This document shows positions 8,581 through 17,706 of a DNA stretch of 63,976 nt, piece after piece (within the stretch, counting starts at the first letter, position 1; each line of letters starts with the position of its first letter). Origin of the DNA: Acidimicrobiales bacterium. Lineage in GTDB: Bacteria; Actinomycetota; Acidimicrobiia; Acidimicrobiales; MedAcidi-G1. A program made the translations under genes and the position numbers. A model generated the notes under the pieces. That model ran no database searches, had not been told where the DNA came from, and saw only the letters and a list, made by a program, of their open reading frames with translations. The stretch is taken from NCBI GenBank assembly GCA_029245675.1, contig JAQWOV010000024.1, positions 1 to 63,976 on the forward strand, written 5' to 3'.

Positions 8581-9597
8581 CTAGTTCATGAACTCAATCA
8601 GGGACTTCAGATCACTTCGATAGCGCAACTTACTGAGAATACGTGTTTCAACCTGACGAATTCTTTCTCGACTAACTCCGAAGTGGCTGCCTATTTCATC
8701 AAAAGTTTTGGGGTCTTGCCCATCAAGACCAAAACGCATTTCTACAATTTCTCTTTCGCGTTTATCAAGACCATCCAAAGTTTCTGATATAGCCCCCTTA
8801 AGAAGTTGTTTAATGGCTGCCGACTCAGGGCCTTCATCATCGGAGTCTGATAAAACATCCGCAAGACTGAAACTGCCCTCATCCCCCATTGGTAGATCAA
8901 GAGAAAGAGTTCCTTGATTCGAATTTAGTTGAATCAGATCCTCTACTTTTTCTGGATCTAACCCTGTTCGTTCTGCAGTTTCTGTAGTACTAGGTATCCT
9001 TCCGAGCTCTTTCTCAAGTTCACGTTGCGCCCGAGTGACTTTGTTCATTGCTTCAATTGTGTGTATTGGAATCTTTATCGTGTGGGCCTGATTAGACACC
9101 GCGCGGCTAACACTCTGCTGAATCCACCAAGTCGCATAAGTGGAGAACCTATACCCTTTAGTCCCGTCAAATTTCTCCACGGCTCTCATTAATCCCATAT
9201 TTCCCTCTTGGACTAAATCCAGAAGAGGCAATCCATGGTTTGAATATTTTTTCGCTATTGAAACAACCAACCGAAGGTTTGCGCGAGTCAATTGATCCCG
9301 CGCGTACTCTCCGACGCTTTGGAGTTCTTGGAGTCTCGACAAGTTGTCGCTTTCGAAACTCTCTGGTCCTCCAGTTGCATAAAGCTCTGCAAGTTGTGCT
9401 TCTGCTTCCATGCCTTCATGGATTTCTCTCGCTAAAGCTGCTTCTTCAGGTCCAGTTAGCAGCGGCACCTCGCCAATTTCATTCAAATAGAGACGAGTAG
9501 AATCAGAAGTTCCAGTTTTTTGAGAAAATTGCCTTTTACTGCGTCGACGTTTAGCCCTTCGCCGAGATGAGGATTCAGGTTCGTCGTTGAGCTTCAA
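8581..9597 (-). CDS. rpoD: RNA polymerase primary-type sigma factor
   Basis: A 338-residue sigma-70 protein. Region 1.2 begins near residue 33 (STRLYLNEIGEVPLLT). Region 2 contains the near-invariant RFSTYATWWIQQSVSRAV that melts and reads the -10 element. Region 3 follows, and region 4 ends with FDEIGSHFGVSRERIRQVE, the -35 reading helix. It lacks a long region 1.1 and non-conserved insert, so it is either a compact SigA or a close group 2 relative. The start codon TTG (9597-9595) overlaps the dnaG stop as TTGA, with GGAG nine bases before it. The dnaG-rpoD order is the classic macromolecular-synthesis arrangement and supports a housekeeping role. Confidence 0.9.
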   Translation of the reverse strand: MKLNDEPESSSRRRAKRRRSKRQFSQKTGTSDSTRLYLNEIGEVPLLTGPEEAALAREIHEGMEAEAQLAELYATGGPESFESDNLSRLQELQSVGEYARDQLTRANLRLVVSIAKKYSNHGLPLLDLVQEGNMGLMRAVEKFDGTKGYRFSTYATWWIQQSVSRAVSNQAHTIKIPIHTIEAMNKVTRAQRELEKELGRIPSTTETAERTGLDPEKVEDLIQLNSNQGTLSLDLPMGDEGSFSLADVLSDSDDEGPESAAIKQLLKGAISETLDGLDKREREIVEMRFGLDGQDPKTFDEIGSHFGVSRERIRQVETRILSKLRYRSDLKSLIEFMN

Positions 9598-11375
9598 GTT
9601 GTTGCACTCCTAAACCATTCAAACAAAGGTTTGAGCGCCTCAATATCTTCTGGAACTTCTCTAAGACCCGCCGCTTGACCTCGCAGATATTGAATGTCAT
9701 TTACAAGATCGGAATCAAAATTATCTTCGCTTCTTGCAACAGCAGACAGCTCTGCTGCTTTCCGCTCTGCAGCTAGCGCTAACAATCGAGATATCACCCC
9801 TAGTGAGTCCTCTTCTGGAGACTCACTAGCCACAATCTCAACTAGCACAGAAGCCACGCTTTCTTCGGATGCTTCACGAGCCGCGTGAAAATCTCCCTCA
9901 ACTTCTTCAACTGCTTCATACGCTTCTCGAGCAACTCCTGTCAAAAATAAGGCTGGCATCAAATAATCAACTATTTCTTCACGTCTATGGAGAAGGATCT
10001 CTAAAGCCTGTCTTTCAGCTCCTGCGATTTCTATTTCGAAGATTTCTTCTCTCTCGATTGTTTCGCTGTTGCTTCTTTGTTTTACATGCGCTCTTGGAGC
10101 TAGATTTTGCATCCGTCGCCGGAGTTCTTCAGGGTCAACGTGACAAGCGTCTGCGATTTTCATAACGTATGCGTCTCGCACCATTGGATTCGGATGTTCG
10201 AGAACTAAACGTGCGGCCTCTTCAGCGGTACGCGCTTGTCGTTCAGGCGAGGAAAGGTCTCCACGTTTAAGTTCGCGGTCTATAAGAAATTGAAGAAAAG
10301 GTTTTGCTTCTTCAATAGATTGACGCAGGGCCGCTGGATCTTCTCGAGATAATTCACCGGGGTCTAAGCCATCTGGAAGGTTTGCTATAGCGAATTGCAA
10401 ACCGAATTTTTCTTCCCACCCATACACTCTTTCAGCGGCATTTTGCCCTGCATTGTCTGCGTCAAAGGCTAAGACAACTCGTGGCGCGAAACGTTTAAGT
10501 TTTTGTGCATGGTCTTCGGTCAATGCGGTACCACAAGTTGCTACTGCTCGTTCCACTCCAGCCAAATGTGCACCAATTACGTCGGTGTAGCCTTCACAAA
10601 CAACGATTTCGCTTAACCGGCCTGCTTCAGTTTTAGCCCAATTCAAACCGTAGAGAACTTGGCTTTTGGAATAGATTTTCGCAGCGTCAGAAGTATTTTT
10701 ATATTTCGGTCCTTCGCCGTCTGGAAGTTGACGTCCACCAAATCCAATAGGTTCCCCTTTTTCGTTAAAGATCGGAAACATTACACGATCCCGAAAAAAG
10801 TCGTACGGTTTACCATAACGATTCAATCCGCCCAGCCCCGCGTCCTTGAGGTCATCCGCGGAAACTTTCAAATGCTTAGATAATTCATCCCATTCGGCTG
10901 GAGCCCAACCCAAAGAAAACCGTTTAGCAATCTCGCTGTTATATCCACGTAACTTCAGATAGTCACGAGCTGGACGAGCTTCAGGTCGATTAAGAAGACA
11001 GTCATGATAAAAATCAACTGCTTTCCCAACAAGGTCTAGAAGCTCTTTTCGACGCCCTCTATTCTCATTCTCATTCTTATCTGTATATCTAAGCGAAATA
11101 TTGGCTCTTGCTGCTAAATATTCAACTGCTCCTGCGAAATCAAGATTTTCTTTTTCTCTGACAAACGTAATAGCGTCTCCACTAGCACGACATCCAAAGC
11201 AGTAGTAAACACCGAGTTCATAATTAACTGAAAAAGAAGGGGTGTTTTCATCATGAAAAGGGCACAACCCCTGCCAACGGGTACCCACTTTCCTTAATTG
11301 CGTATGCTGATTGATGATTTGAACGATGTCCGTCTGATCACGAACTCTCCTTACATCTTCATCAACTATGCCCAT
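9594..11375 (-). CDS. dnaG: DNA primase DnaG
   Basis: A 593-residue replicative primase that makes RNA primers at the fork. The N-terminal CHC2 zinc ribbon has Cys38, His41, Cys59 and Cys62. The catalytic core follows, with the Toprim part carrying IVVCEGYTDVIGAH and VVLAFDADNAGQNAA (acidic metal ligands). The C-terminal 150 residues form a helicase-binding-type helical region. It is the first gene of the dnaG-rpoD pair and diverges from the aconitase at 11532, with a 156-base gap for both promoters. Confidence 0.95.
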   Translation of the reverse strand: MGIVDEDVRRVRDQTDIVQIINQHTQLRKVGTRWQGLCPFHDENTPSFSVNYELGVYYCFGCRASGDAITFVREKENLDFAGAVEYLAARANISLRYTDKNENENRGRRKELLDLVGKAVDFYHDCLLNRPEARPARDYLKLRGYNSEIAKRFSLGWAPAEWDELSKHLKVSADDLKDAGLGGLNRYGKPYDFFRDRVMFPIFNEKGEPIGFGGRQLPDGEGPKYKNTSDAAKIYSKSQVLYGLNWAKTEAGRLSEIVVCEGYTDVIGAHLAGVERAVATCGTALTEDHAQKLKRFAPRVVLAFDADNAGQNAAERVYGWEEKFGLQFAIANLPDGLDPGELSREDPAALRQSIEEAKPFLQFLIDRELKRGDLSSPERQARTAEEAARLVLEHPNPMVRDAYVMKIADACHVDPEELRRRMQNLAPRAHVKQRSNSETIEREEIFEIEIAGAERQALEILLHRREEIVDYLMPALFLTGVAREAYEAVEEVEGDFHAAREASEESVASVLVEIVASESPEEDSLGVISRLLALAAERKAAELSAVARSEDNFDSDLVNDIQYLRGQAAGLREVPEDIEALKPLFEWFRSATT

Positions 11376-11531
11376 TTCCGAAACTTAGCAGTCAGTTCAG
11401 GGGGTCTGTAATGGCGGGCCGGAAGAAGTCCATTGGAGAAATACTGAGAACTTTATGAAATAATAGAAAAAAGTCAATTTTTTGGCTTCAATACCCAATT
11501 AAACACAGAAACTTCCTAGATACTTGAAAAT

Positions 11532-13808
11532 ATGACAGTAGCTGCATCCACTCCAATAGAACTCATAAATAAAGTTTATTCCACTCTTGAAACTCGCATT
11601 CAAAAAGGAAGAGACACGTTAGGGCGACCTCTTACTCTCGCAGAGAAAATACTTATAAACCATCTCGACGACCCAGAGAATACTGATTTAGAACGCGGGG
11701 TTTCATATGTTGACATGAGACCTGATCGTGTAGCAATGCAAGATGCCACAGCGCAGATGGCTTGGCTTCAGTTCATGACCGCAGGATTAAATGAAGTTCA
11801 GGTACCAACAACCACCCATTGTGATCATCTGATTCAAGCAAAGATCGATGGAAAAACAGATCTTCTGACTGCGGTAGATGGCAACGAAGAAGTTTATTCC
11901 TTCCTTGAGACTGTTTGTGCTCGCTACGGAGCAGGGTTTTGGAAACCTGGGTCCGGAATAATCCACCAAGTTGTTCTTGAACAATACGCCTTTCCTGGCG
12001 GAATGATGATCGGGACAGATAGCCACACGCCAAATGCGGGCGGATTAGGAATGATCGCAATTGGAGTTGGTGGCGCTGATGCAGTGGATGTTATGACCGG
12101 GTTTCCTTGGAATGCAAAATGGCCTAAATTAATAGGCGTTCATCTCACGGGAGAGCTTGACGGCTGGGCTGCTCCGAAAGATGTGATTCTGAAAGTTGCA
12201 GAAATCTTGACGGTAAAAGGCGGCACCGGAGCGATCGTTGAGTATTTTGGGCCCGGCGCGAGAAGCCTTTCTGCTACTGGGAAAGCCACCATATGTAATA
12301 TGGGGGCTGAAATTGGGGCTACAACTTCTCTATTCGCTTACGACGAAGCTATCGCCCGTTATTTGAACGCTACTGGCAGGGAAGAAACAGCTGACGCAGC
12401 CAACAATGTAACTGAACATTTAAGAGCTGATAGCGAAGTTGAATCCAACCCCTCAGATTTTTTTGATCAAGTTATTGAAATTGACCTCTCAACCTTGTCT
12501 CCACATATCAACGGACCACACACTCCTGATCTAGCTAGACCAGTTTCAGATTTAGGCGAAGAAGCCAAAGCTAACGGGTGGCCAATTGAAGTAAGCGCAG
12601 GCTTAATCGGATCTTGCACAAACTCTTCCTACGAGGACATAACGCGAGCGGCTTCAATAGCACGTGATGCAGCCAACAAAGGGCTCACCGCAAAGATTCC
12701 TCTGCTAGTCACACCTGGATCTGAGCAAGTTAGAGCCACCATAGAAAGAGACGGATTACTTGCAGACTTTGAAGCATTAGGTGCCACTGTTCTTGCTAAT
12801 GCCTGCGGTCCTTGTATCGGACAATGGGATAGGCAGGATTTGGATGATGGGATACCTAATTCAATTGTCACGAGTTACAACCGTAACTTTCCAAAACGAA
12901 ACGATGGTTACGCTACAACCCATGCTTTTGTTACCTCTCCAGAAACTGTGATCGCTTTGACTTTGGCGGGACGACTTGACTTTGACCCGGCCCGAGACAC
13001 ACTAATAAATGATCAAGGTGAGGAAGTTCGCCTTCTTGTAGGAGACGGCATTGAACTACCTGCCGATGGATTTGACCCTGGAGAAGATACTTTTCAGGCG
13101 CCACCAGAAGATGGCTCCCACCTAGAAGTAGTGGTGTCTCCTTCAAGCGAACGTCTTCAAGTTCTTACTCCTTTTGAAGCCTGGAACGGGGAAGACTTTA
13201 TTGACATGCCTGTCCTGTTAAAAGCGCAAGGCAAGTGCACCACTGACCATATTTCAATGGCAGGACCTTGGTTGACGTATCGCGGCCATCTTGAAAACAT
13301 TTCTGGAAATCTATACATGGGCGCTGTCAACGCTTTTTCCGGTGAGGTGGGAGTCGGACTTGATGTAACTGATGGAGAGCACCGCCCCTACCCTGAGATC
13401 GCTAAGCATTACCACGAAGCAGGCATAGCTTGGGTCGCTATCGGTGATGAAAATATGGGTGAAGGTTCATCACGAGAACATGCCGCTATGGAGCCTCGTT
13501 TCCGTGGAGCGAAAGCCGTATTAGCACGTTCTTTCGCTCGCATTCATGAAACAAATTTGAAAAAACAGGGAGTACTTGCTTTAACTTTTGCTAATTCATC
13601 CGATTACGACTCCATAGGAGAGAATGATCGCATTTCAATCCTTGGATTATCCGGCTTGGCCCCCGGAACTCCAGTCCAGATCCGAGTTTCTCATTCAGAT
13701 GGATCCACAACTGACATTTCAGTAAAACATTCTCTTTCTCAAGACCAGATTGAATGGTTTCAAGCCGGAAGTGCTTTGAATCTCATACGAGAGCAGACCG
13801 GCGGTTAG
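11532..13808 (+). CDS. acn: Aconitate hydratase, mitochondrial type
   Basis: A 758-residue TCA-cycle enzyme converting citrate to isocitrate. The [4Fe-4S] ligands are Cys362 (in [10 protein letters not shown]), Cys425 and Cys428 (in CGPCIGQW), close to the spacing in mitochondrial aconitase. Other active-site blocks are [35 protein letters not shown] and the C-terminal swivel motif [10 protein letters not shown]. The length (about 760) and motif wording fit the mitochondrial AcnA-like branch, not the roughly 900-residue IRP/AcnA branch usual in Actinobacteria. No ribosome site is seen; GATACT lies seven bases before ATG, which would suit a leaderless message. Fe-S maturation genes occur at 23-28 kb. 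Confidence 0.93.
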   Translation: MTVAASTPIELINKVYSTLETRIQKGRDTLGRPLTLAEKILINHLDDPENTDLERGVSYVDMRPDRVAMQDATAQMAWLQFMTAGLNEVQVPTTTHCDHLIQAKIDGKTDLLTAVDGNEEVYSFLETVCARYGAGFWKPGSGIIHQVVLEQYAFPGGMMIGTDSHTPNAGGLGMIAIGVGGADAVDVMTGFPWNAKWPKLIGVHLTGELDGWAAPKDVILKVAEILTVKGGTGAIVEYFGPGARSLSATGKATICNMGAEIGATTSLFAYDEAIARYLNATGREETADAANNVTEHLRADSEVESNPSDFFDQVIEIDLSTLSPHINGPHTPDLARPVSDLGEEAKANGWPIEVSAGLIGSCTNSSYEDITRAASIARDAANKGLTAKIPLLVTPGSEQVRATIERDGLLADFEALGATVLANACGPCIGQWDRQDLDDGIPNSIVTSYNRNFPKRNDGYATTHAFVTSPETVIALTLAGRLDFDPARDTLINDQGEEVRLLVGDGIELPADGFDPGEDTFQAPPEDGSHLEVVVSPSSERLQVLTPFEAWNGEDFIDMPVLLKAQGKCTTDHISMAGPWLTYRGHLENISGNLYMGAVNAFSGEVGVGLDVTDGEHRPYPEIAKHYHEAGIAWVAIGDENMGEGSSREHAAMEPRFRGAKAVLARSFARIHETNLKKQGVLALTFANSSDYDSIGENDRISILGLSGLAPGTPVQIRVSHSDGSTTDISVKHSLSQDQIEWFQAGSALNLIREQTGG

Positions 13809-14012
13809 TCAGACTACTTGAAGTCGATATCCTCGATTTCGAGCTTCAGCGAGAGTGTCTGGGCTAAAACAAAGAAAAGTCTCAGCAGATAGCAGCTCGT
13901 CAAGAATAATTGACATGTCTTCTTCGTTTGTAACTTCTTCAAGGTCATAAACCTGTTGTGTTCTCTTGTCGCCAAGGAACCGGTTATGAGAAAAAACTGA
14001 TGGTTTATCCAT
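13809..14012 (-). CDS. Small hypothetical protein
   Basis: A 67-residue acidic protein of unknown function, starting MDKPSVFSHNRFLGDKRT. The frame stays open upstream, but that part overlaps the start region of the divergent gene at 14047, so ATG 14012 is preferred. There is no membrane segment or recognisable motif; the centre is a run of Glu/Asp-rich helix. Its stop abuts the aconitase stop. It is probably real because the region is otherwise gene-dense and the residues are protein-like, but support is modest. Confidence 0.5.
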   Translation of the reverse strand: MDKPSVFSHNRFLGDKRTQQVYDLEEVTNEEDMSIILDELLSAETFLCFSPDTLAEARNRGYRLQVV

Positions 14013-14046
14013 ACCTGCAGAATAGCGGAGAATGACGGTATAAAGA

Positions 14047-14499
14047 ATGGTGTCAAAGAACGAAGAAACCCGGCAGATAGATGGAGCGGTAACGCCCATA
14101 GTTCTTCTTGACGGAGAATGCACATTATGTAACCGGTTAGCGCTGTTTCTTTCTAAAAGACTGCACCGAAGGAAAGAACTCACTTTCTTAGCTATTGAAA
14201 GTGATTCAGGTCAGCGTCTCATTCAATCTTTTCCAAAGAAACTTCGAGACTTGGACACAATTTATTTGCTTGATGGATCGAAGATCTATTCCCGTTCAGC
14301 AGCAGTTCTTCATTGCCTTCGTTTCATGCGATGGTATTACGCAGCGCTTTTTCCCCTTCTTTGGATTATCCCTCTTCCATTGCGAGATGCCCTTTATAGA
14401 CTGGTTGCTAAATATCGTTATAAAATTTTTGGAAAAAATTTCAGTTGTGTTTATCCAAATTTGAACGACGCTAGAAAGAGAATCAATGAGACCTCGTAA
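14047..14499 (+). CDS. DCC family thiol-disulfide oxidoreductase-like protein (DUF393)
   Basis: A 150-residue protein with the DUF393 signature: IVLLDGECTLCNRLALFL near residue 20 carries the D-x-x-C-x-x-C motif. A later LDGSKIYSRSAAVLHCLRFM segment and a YRYKIFGKN tail are also typical. The family is thioredoxin-like and often sits beside DoxX-type membrane proteins, as here: the next gene overlaps by 14 bases and encodes one. The redox partner and role are unknown, and disulfide exchange at the membrane is inference. Confidence 0.85.
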   Translation: MVSKNEETRQIDGAVTPIVLLDGECTLCNRLALFLSKRLHRRKELTFLAIESDSGQRLIQSFPKKLRDLDTIYLLDGSKIYSRSAAVLHCLRFMRWYYAALFPLLWIIPLPLRDALYRLVAKYRYKIFGKNFSCVYPNLNDARKRINETS

Positions 14500-14932
14500 A
14501 ATTTTTCAAGATAAAAGCACGCGACGTGATATTGAAGCTTTCCTTCTTGGGGGCTCGTTTGCGGCTGTTGGTGTTTATCATTTCATTGATCAAGACTTTT
14601 TTGAAGCAATCGTTCCGAGATGGTTCCCTAACCCAACTTTTGCAAATCTTGCATCTGGGGCTGCTGAAATCATTCTCGGTTTAGCGTTGATTCCTAAAAA
14701 GAGCAGACGTCAAGCGGCGTGGGGATTGCTCATTCTTCTAGTTGCCGTGTATCCAGCAAATATTGACATGTTTATAAATGATGTCGGTTTTGAAACCAAT
14801 GAATTTGGAAAAACTGTTCGCGTTGAGGATGCTCCCGATGTGCGTTTGAGAAACTTCATACGGCTCCCATTTCAACTTCTTTTTGCGTGGCTGATCTGGC
14901 GTCACACCAAGAAAGACAGTTCCTCTCAATAA
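14486..14932 (+). CDS. DoxX-like membrane protein
   Basis: A 148-residue protein with four predicted membrane helices (about 22-40, 55-70, 78-95, 125-142) and the YHFIDQDFFEAIVPRWFP block seen in DoxX-type proteins. The gene overlaps the DCC gene by 14 bases, implying translational coupling. The charged loop after helix 3 contains NDVGFETNEFG. The function is unknown; the family is associated with membrane redox chemistry. Confidence 0.7.
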   Translation: MRPRKIFQDKSTRRDIEAFLLGGSFAAVGVYHFIDQDFFEAIVPRWFPNPTFANLASGAAEIILGLALIPKKSRRQAAWGLLILLVAVYPANIDMFINDVGFETNEFGKTVRVEDAPDVRLRNFIRLPFQLLFAWLIWRHTKKDSSSQ

Positions 14933-15723
14933 ATACGAGGGAAAAGTTCAGAATCTAAGAAATCACCATTGTTGAGTCCCGGGTCAGAACTAGGAATAGC
15001 GAACTCCCCCGGCCCCTGACAATAACGAACATCATCTCCACACCAGCGGGTAGCTAATGCTCGACGTGAATGCTTAGAGCTGTAATTACCGGAGGAGCCG
15101 TGAACAATCATTCCTTGAAAAACTAAACAATCTCCTGGTTCAACATCCCAACTCGCTATTTCATGATTCACTAATAGATCTTCGATCTCTGGTAATTCAG
15201 GCAAACCTGTTCCTTCATATGGGGAATCATCGCCAAAATGGTGTGGATTGTAGGCTTCCCATCGATGGCTTCCCTTAATAAAACGCAATCCAGAATCTTT
15301 TGATACGGGATCTAATGGCAGCCATACTGAACACACCTGAGATCCAGAAATCGCCCAATAAGGTTGATCCTGATGCCAAGGAGTTTCGTCGCCAGTTTCT
15401 GGTTCTTTAATGAACATTTGGTCATATAAGAAATTGATGCGAGAAGATTTCATTATCTGAGAAGCAATATTTGCTGCAGGAGATTCAAAAACAAACTTCT
15501 TAAATGGCGTTAATCGTTGCCACATGTTCAGATCAGCAAAAAACCGTCCAGATTGTCCTTCTGGTGTGTGCTCCTCAGCAAGGGGTCCAGAAGATATAAG
15601 AGCTTCTTTGAAGGCTTCACGTAAAAAATTGATCCATTGCAAGTCGAAAACATTTGAAAGATAGACGACTCCATCTCTTTCATAAGTAGAGCGCTCGGAG
15701 TCGGTTACTTGTCTTTCTATCAA
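14926..15723 (-). CDS. Phytanoyl-CoA dioxygenase family protein
   Basis: A 265-residue non-haem Fe(II)/2-oxoglutarate-dependent oxygenase of the PhyH family. Metal ligands are HQD in TPWHQDQPYWAI (near residue 117) and the distal His in IVHGSSGN (near residue 209), and an Arg-containing RRALATRW would bind 2-oxoglutarate. It starts at TTG 15723 with a strong GAGGAGG upstream. The 339 bases before it hold a structured element and a terminator-like hairpin on the same strand, so expression may be attenuated. The substrate is unknown; the family hydroxylates lipids, ectoine and halogenated metabolites. Its stop overlaps the DoxX-like gene by seven bases. Confidence 0.88.
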   Translation of the reverse strand: MIERQVTDSERSTYERDGVVYLSNVFDLQWINFLREAFKEALISSGPLAEEHTPEGQSGRFFADLNMWQRLTPFKKFVFESPAANIASQIMKSSRINFLYDQMFIKEPETGDETPWHQDQPYWAISGSQVCSVWLPLDPVSKDSGLRFIKGSHRWEAYNPHHFGDDSPYEGTGLPELPEIEDLLVNHEIASWDVEPGDCLVFQGMIVHGSSGNYSSKHSRRALATRWCGDDVRYCQGPGEFAIPSSDPGLNNGDFLDSELFPRIY

Positions 15724-15769
15724 CAGTTACCTCCTCTAGTTTTTTATATTTTTGTCGGTCAAAAATAGT

Positions 15770-15797
15770 CTGGGGATGCACAAAAGTGCATCCCCAG
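15770..15797 (-). terminator. Perfect 12-bp hairpin, terminator-like on minus strand
   Basis: The arms CTGGGGATGCAC / GTGCATCCCCAG match perfectly around a four-base loop. On the minus strand the hairpin is followed by ACTATTTTTG, a short T-run; on the plus strand no T-run follows. It sits between the structured element at 15878-15978 and the phyH ribosome site, as a transcription terminator or attenuator would. Confidence 0.65.
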
Positions 15798-15798
15798 A

Positions 15799-16062
15799 GT
15801 TCAAATTATTAGAACTTTTCTGGATTTCTCAGAATGATCTTTTTTGTCAGGTAGGACCAAAACTGACAACCAAATCTGAGGGTGGCTGGCGTCATTTCGC
15901 CAGATGGTCCAGAACCGCCTAGCGGCCATCCACCTCCGAAGTCCCATAACGTTTGCTACTAATCTGGACCACCTCCTCTCTTCGGTAATTCTGACCTTAG
16001 ACGCGAAAGAGAGAAAATGTCACGGATTAATTGAAATCTAAGTGATCTGTAGGAACTAGAGT
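15799..16062 (-). other. Gene-free region with structured element (candidate cis-regulatory RNA)
   Basis: No convincing long ORF covers this stretch. Read on the minus strand it begins with GAGAGGAGGTGG and folds into a three-way junction: an outer stem (15969-15978 with 15878-15885, two-base bulge), TCCAGA/TCTGGA (15963-15968 with 15908-15913) and CTGGCG/CGCCAG (15886-15891 with 15898-15903). Inside the second arm CCGC-TAG-GCGG forms another hairpin. A separate stem TTGTCAG/CTGACAA lies at 15844-15869. The terminator-like hairpin comes next and then phyH. A riboswitch-like leader, a small RNA, a short-peptide gene or the end of a decayed insertion sequence are all possible. Confidence 0.45.
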
Positions 16063-17706
16063 GTGACTGTGGAAGTTACAACCGTCTATCCAGCTGCCGC
16101 TATTTACACGATGGATTCCTCTAAATCAACTGCTTCTGCGGTTGCAGTAAAGGGAGACCGTTTTTGGGCTCTAGGGAGTCTTGATGAAATGCGGTCGATC
16201 ACGAACTGTGAAATTGACAACACCTTTGTCGACAAAATACTTTTGCCAGGTTTCGTAGAAGCACATAGCCACGGGATGGCTTCCGGGCTTTGGTTGCACA
16301 CATATTGTGGTTTCTTTGATCGTTCTGACCCGGATGGAAAAAAATGGTCAGGTTGTAAAAACATAAGTGACGTTATTGAGCGTTTACGTGTAGCTGATAA
16401 TGCTATTCAAGACCCCAATGAACCCCTGTTAGCTTGGGGTTTAGATCCAATTTATTTCTCCGGAGAACGTCTAGTCGGAAGCCACCTTGATCTAGTTTCT
16501 TTGACTCGCCCAATATTTGTCTTACATGCGAGCGCTCATCTTGCCACCGTCAACTCTGCGCTCATGCGTTCTGAGGGGATTGATGCAGCGACTCCTATGG
16601 AAGGAATACCAAAAGATGCTGAAGGGAACCCAGTTGGCGAACTTCAAGAACCTGCCGCTATGTCGCTCGCCGGTTCAGCTTTTCGTTCTTTCTTCGGTCG
16701 CATGAAAGCCCAAGATACGAAATGGGCATTAGGGCGACTAGCTAATAAAGCAGGTGTCACCACTCTTACTGATCTCGGAAATCCTTCGTCTACCAGCCAG
16801 ACAACGATCGACGAATGGCAAGAAGTAGTTGACCATAGAGATTTTCCGGCTCGAGTATTTATCTTTGATTCTCCAGCCATGAGTCAAACCACTGCTACGA
16901 ATTTGTTAGCTACTAGGGAAAAATCTAGTGAAAAGTTGAGATTAGGGGCGGTAAAAGTTGTCCTTGATGGTTCTATTCAGGGCTTCACTGCACGACTTCG
17001 ATCCCCCGGCTACCTTAATGATCGTCCTAACGGAATATGGGTTTTCCCACCTGAACAACTCACCGAACTTCTTCGACCATTTCATGAAGATGGTTTATTG
17101 ATACATGTACATTGCAATGGAGATGAAGCAGTTGATGTTTTCTTGGAAACTGTTGAGACACTTCTATCAGAATCTCCTAAAGCCGACCATCGGTACACCA
17201 TTCAGCATTGTCAACTGACAAGCCCAGAGCAGTATGAAAGAATCGCTGATCTTAAAATGTGCGTCAATCTGTTCTCTAACCACACCTGGTATTGGGGAGA
17301 TCAGCACATCTCCTCAACAGTCGGTCCTGATAGAGCTGCCCGTATGAATTCAGCCCGAACCGCTCTTAATGCCGGTGTACCCATTTCAATGCATTGTGAT
17401 GCTCCTGTGACCCCATTGGGTTCACTTCATGTTGCCTGGGCGGCAATTAATCGAAAAACTGCTTCTGGATCCGTTTTAGGTGCTGAAGAACGAATCTCCG
17501 TTGAAGAAGCGTTACAAGCGATCACTTTGGGTGCGGCATACCAACTAAAAATGGATACTGAAATCGGATCTATCACTCCAGGAAAATTTGCTGACCTTGC
17601 AATTCTTGAAGATGATCCTTACAAAGTTGACCCTAATGAATTGCGTGATGTTTCTATCTGGGGAACAATGTCAGGTGGAAAAATATTTCCAGCAGAAAAT
17701 ACATGA
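16063..17706 (+). CDS. Amidohydrolase family protein (YtcJ-like)
   Basis: A 547-residue metal-dependent hydrolase of the amidohydrolase-3 (YtcJ) group. The N-terminal strand domain leads to LLPGFVEAHSHGMASG, whose HSH binds metal. Later blocks include HVHCNGDEAVDVFL, YTIQHCQLTSPEQ and MHCDAPVTPLGSL (third ligand and catalytic Asp). The C-terminal ITPGKFADLAILEDDP is the standard closing motif. It starts at GTG 16063. The last four bases (ATGA) overlap the start of a G3E GTPase gene, suggesting that the GTPase supplies metal to this or another hydrolase. The substrate is unknown. Confidence 0.9.
   Translation: MTVEVTTVYPAAAIYTMDSSKSTASAVAVKGDRFWALGSLDEMRSITNCEIDNTFVDKILLPGFVEAHSHGMASGLWLHTYCGFFDRSDPDGKKWSGCKNISDVIERLRVADNAIQDPNEPLLAWGLDPIYFSGERLVGSHLDLVSLTRPIFVLHASAHLATVNSALMRSEGIDAATPMEGIPKDAEGNPVGELQEPAAMSLAGSAFRSFFGRMKAQDTKWALGRLANKAGVTTLTDLGNPSSTSQTTIDEWQEVVDHRDFPARVFIFDSPAMSQTTATNLLATREKSSEKLRLGAVKVVLDGSIQGFTARLRSPGYLNDRPNGIWVFPPEQLTELLRPFHEDGLLIHVHCNGDEAVDVFLETVETLLSESPKADHRYTIQHCQLTSPEQYERIADLKMCVNLFSNHTWYWGDQHISSTVGPDRAARMNSARTALNAGVPISMHCDAPVTPLGSLHVAWAAINRKTASGSVLGAEERISVEEALQAITLGAAYQLKMDTEIGSITPGKFADLAILEDDPYKVDPNELRDVSIWGTMSGGKIFPAENT

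Noticed and set aside
8581-9597. Alternative (ECF-type) sigma factor
   Set aside because: Regions 1.2, 2, 3 and 4 are all present with primary-type motifs, and the gene overlaps dnaG.
15844-15869. Terminal inverted repeat of an insertion sequence
   Set aside because: TTGTCAG/CTGACAA could be an IS end, but no transposase remnant or second end was found; kept only as an alternative to the RNA-structure idea.
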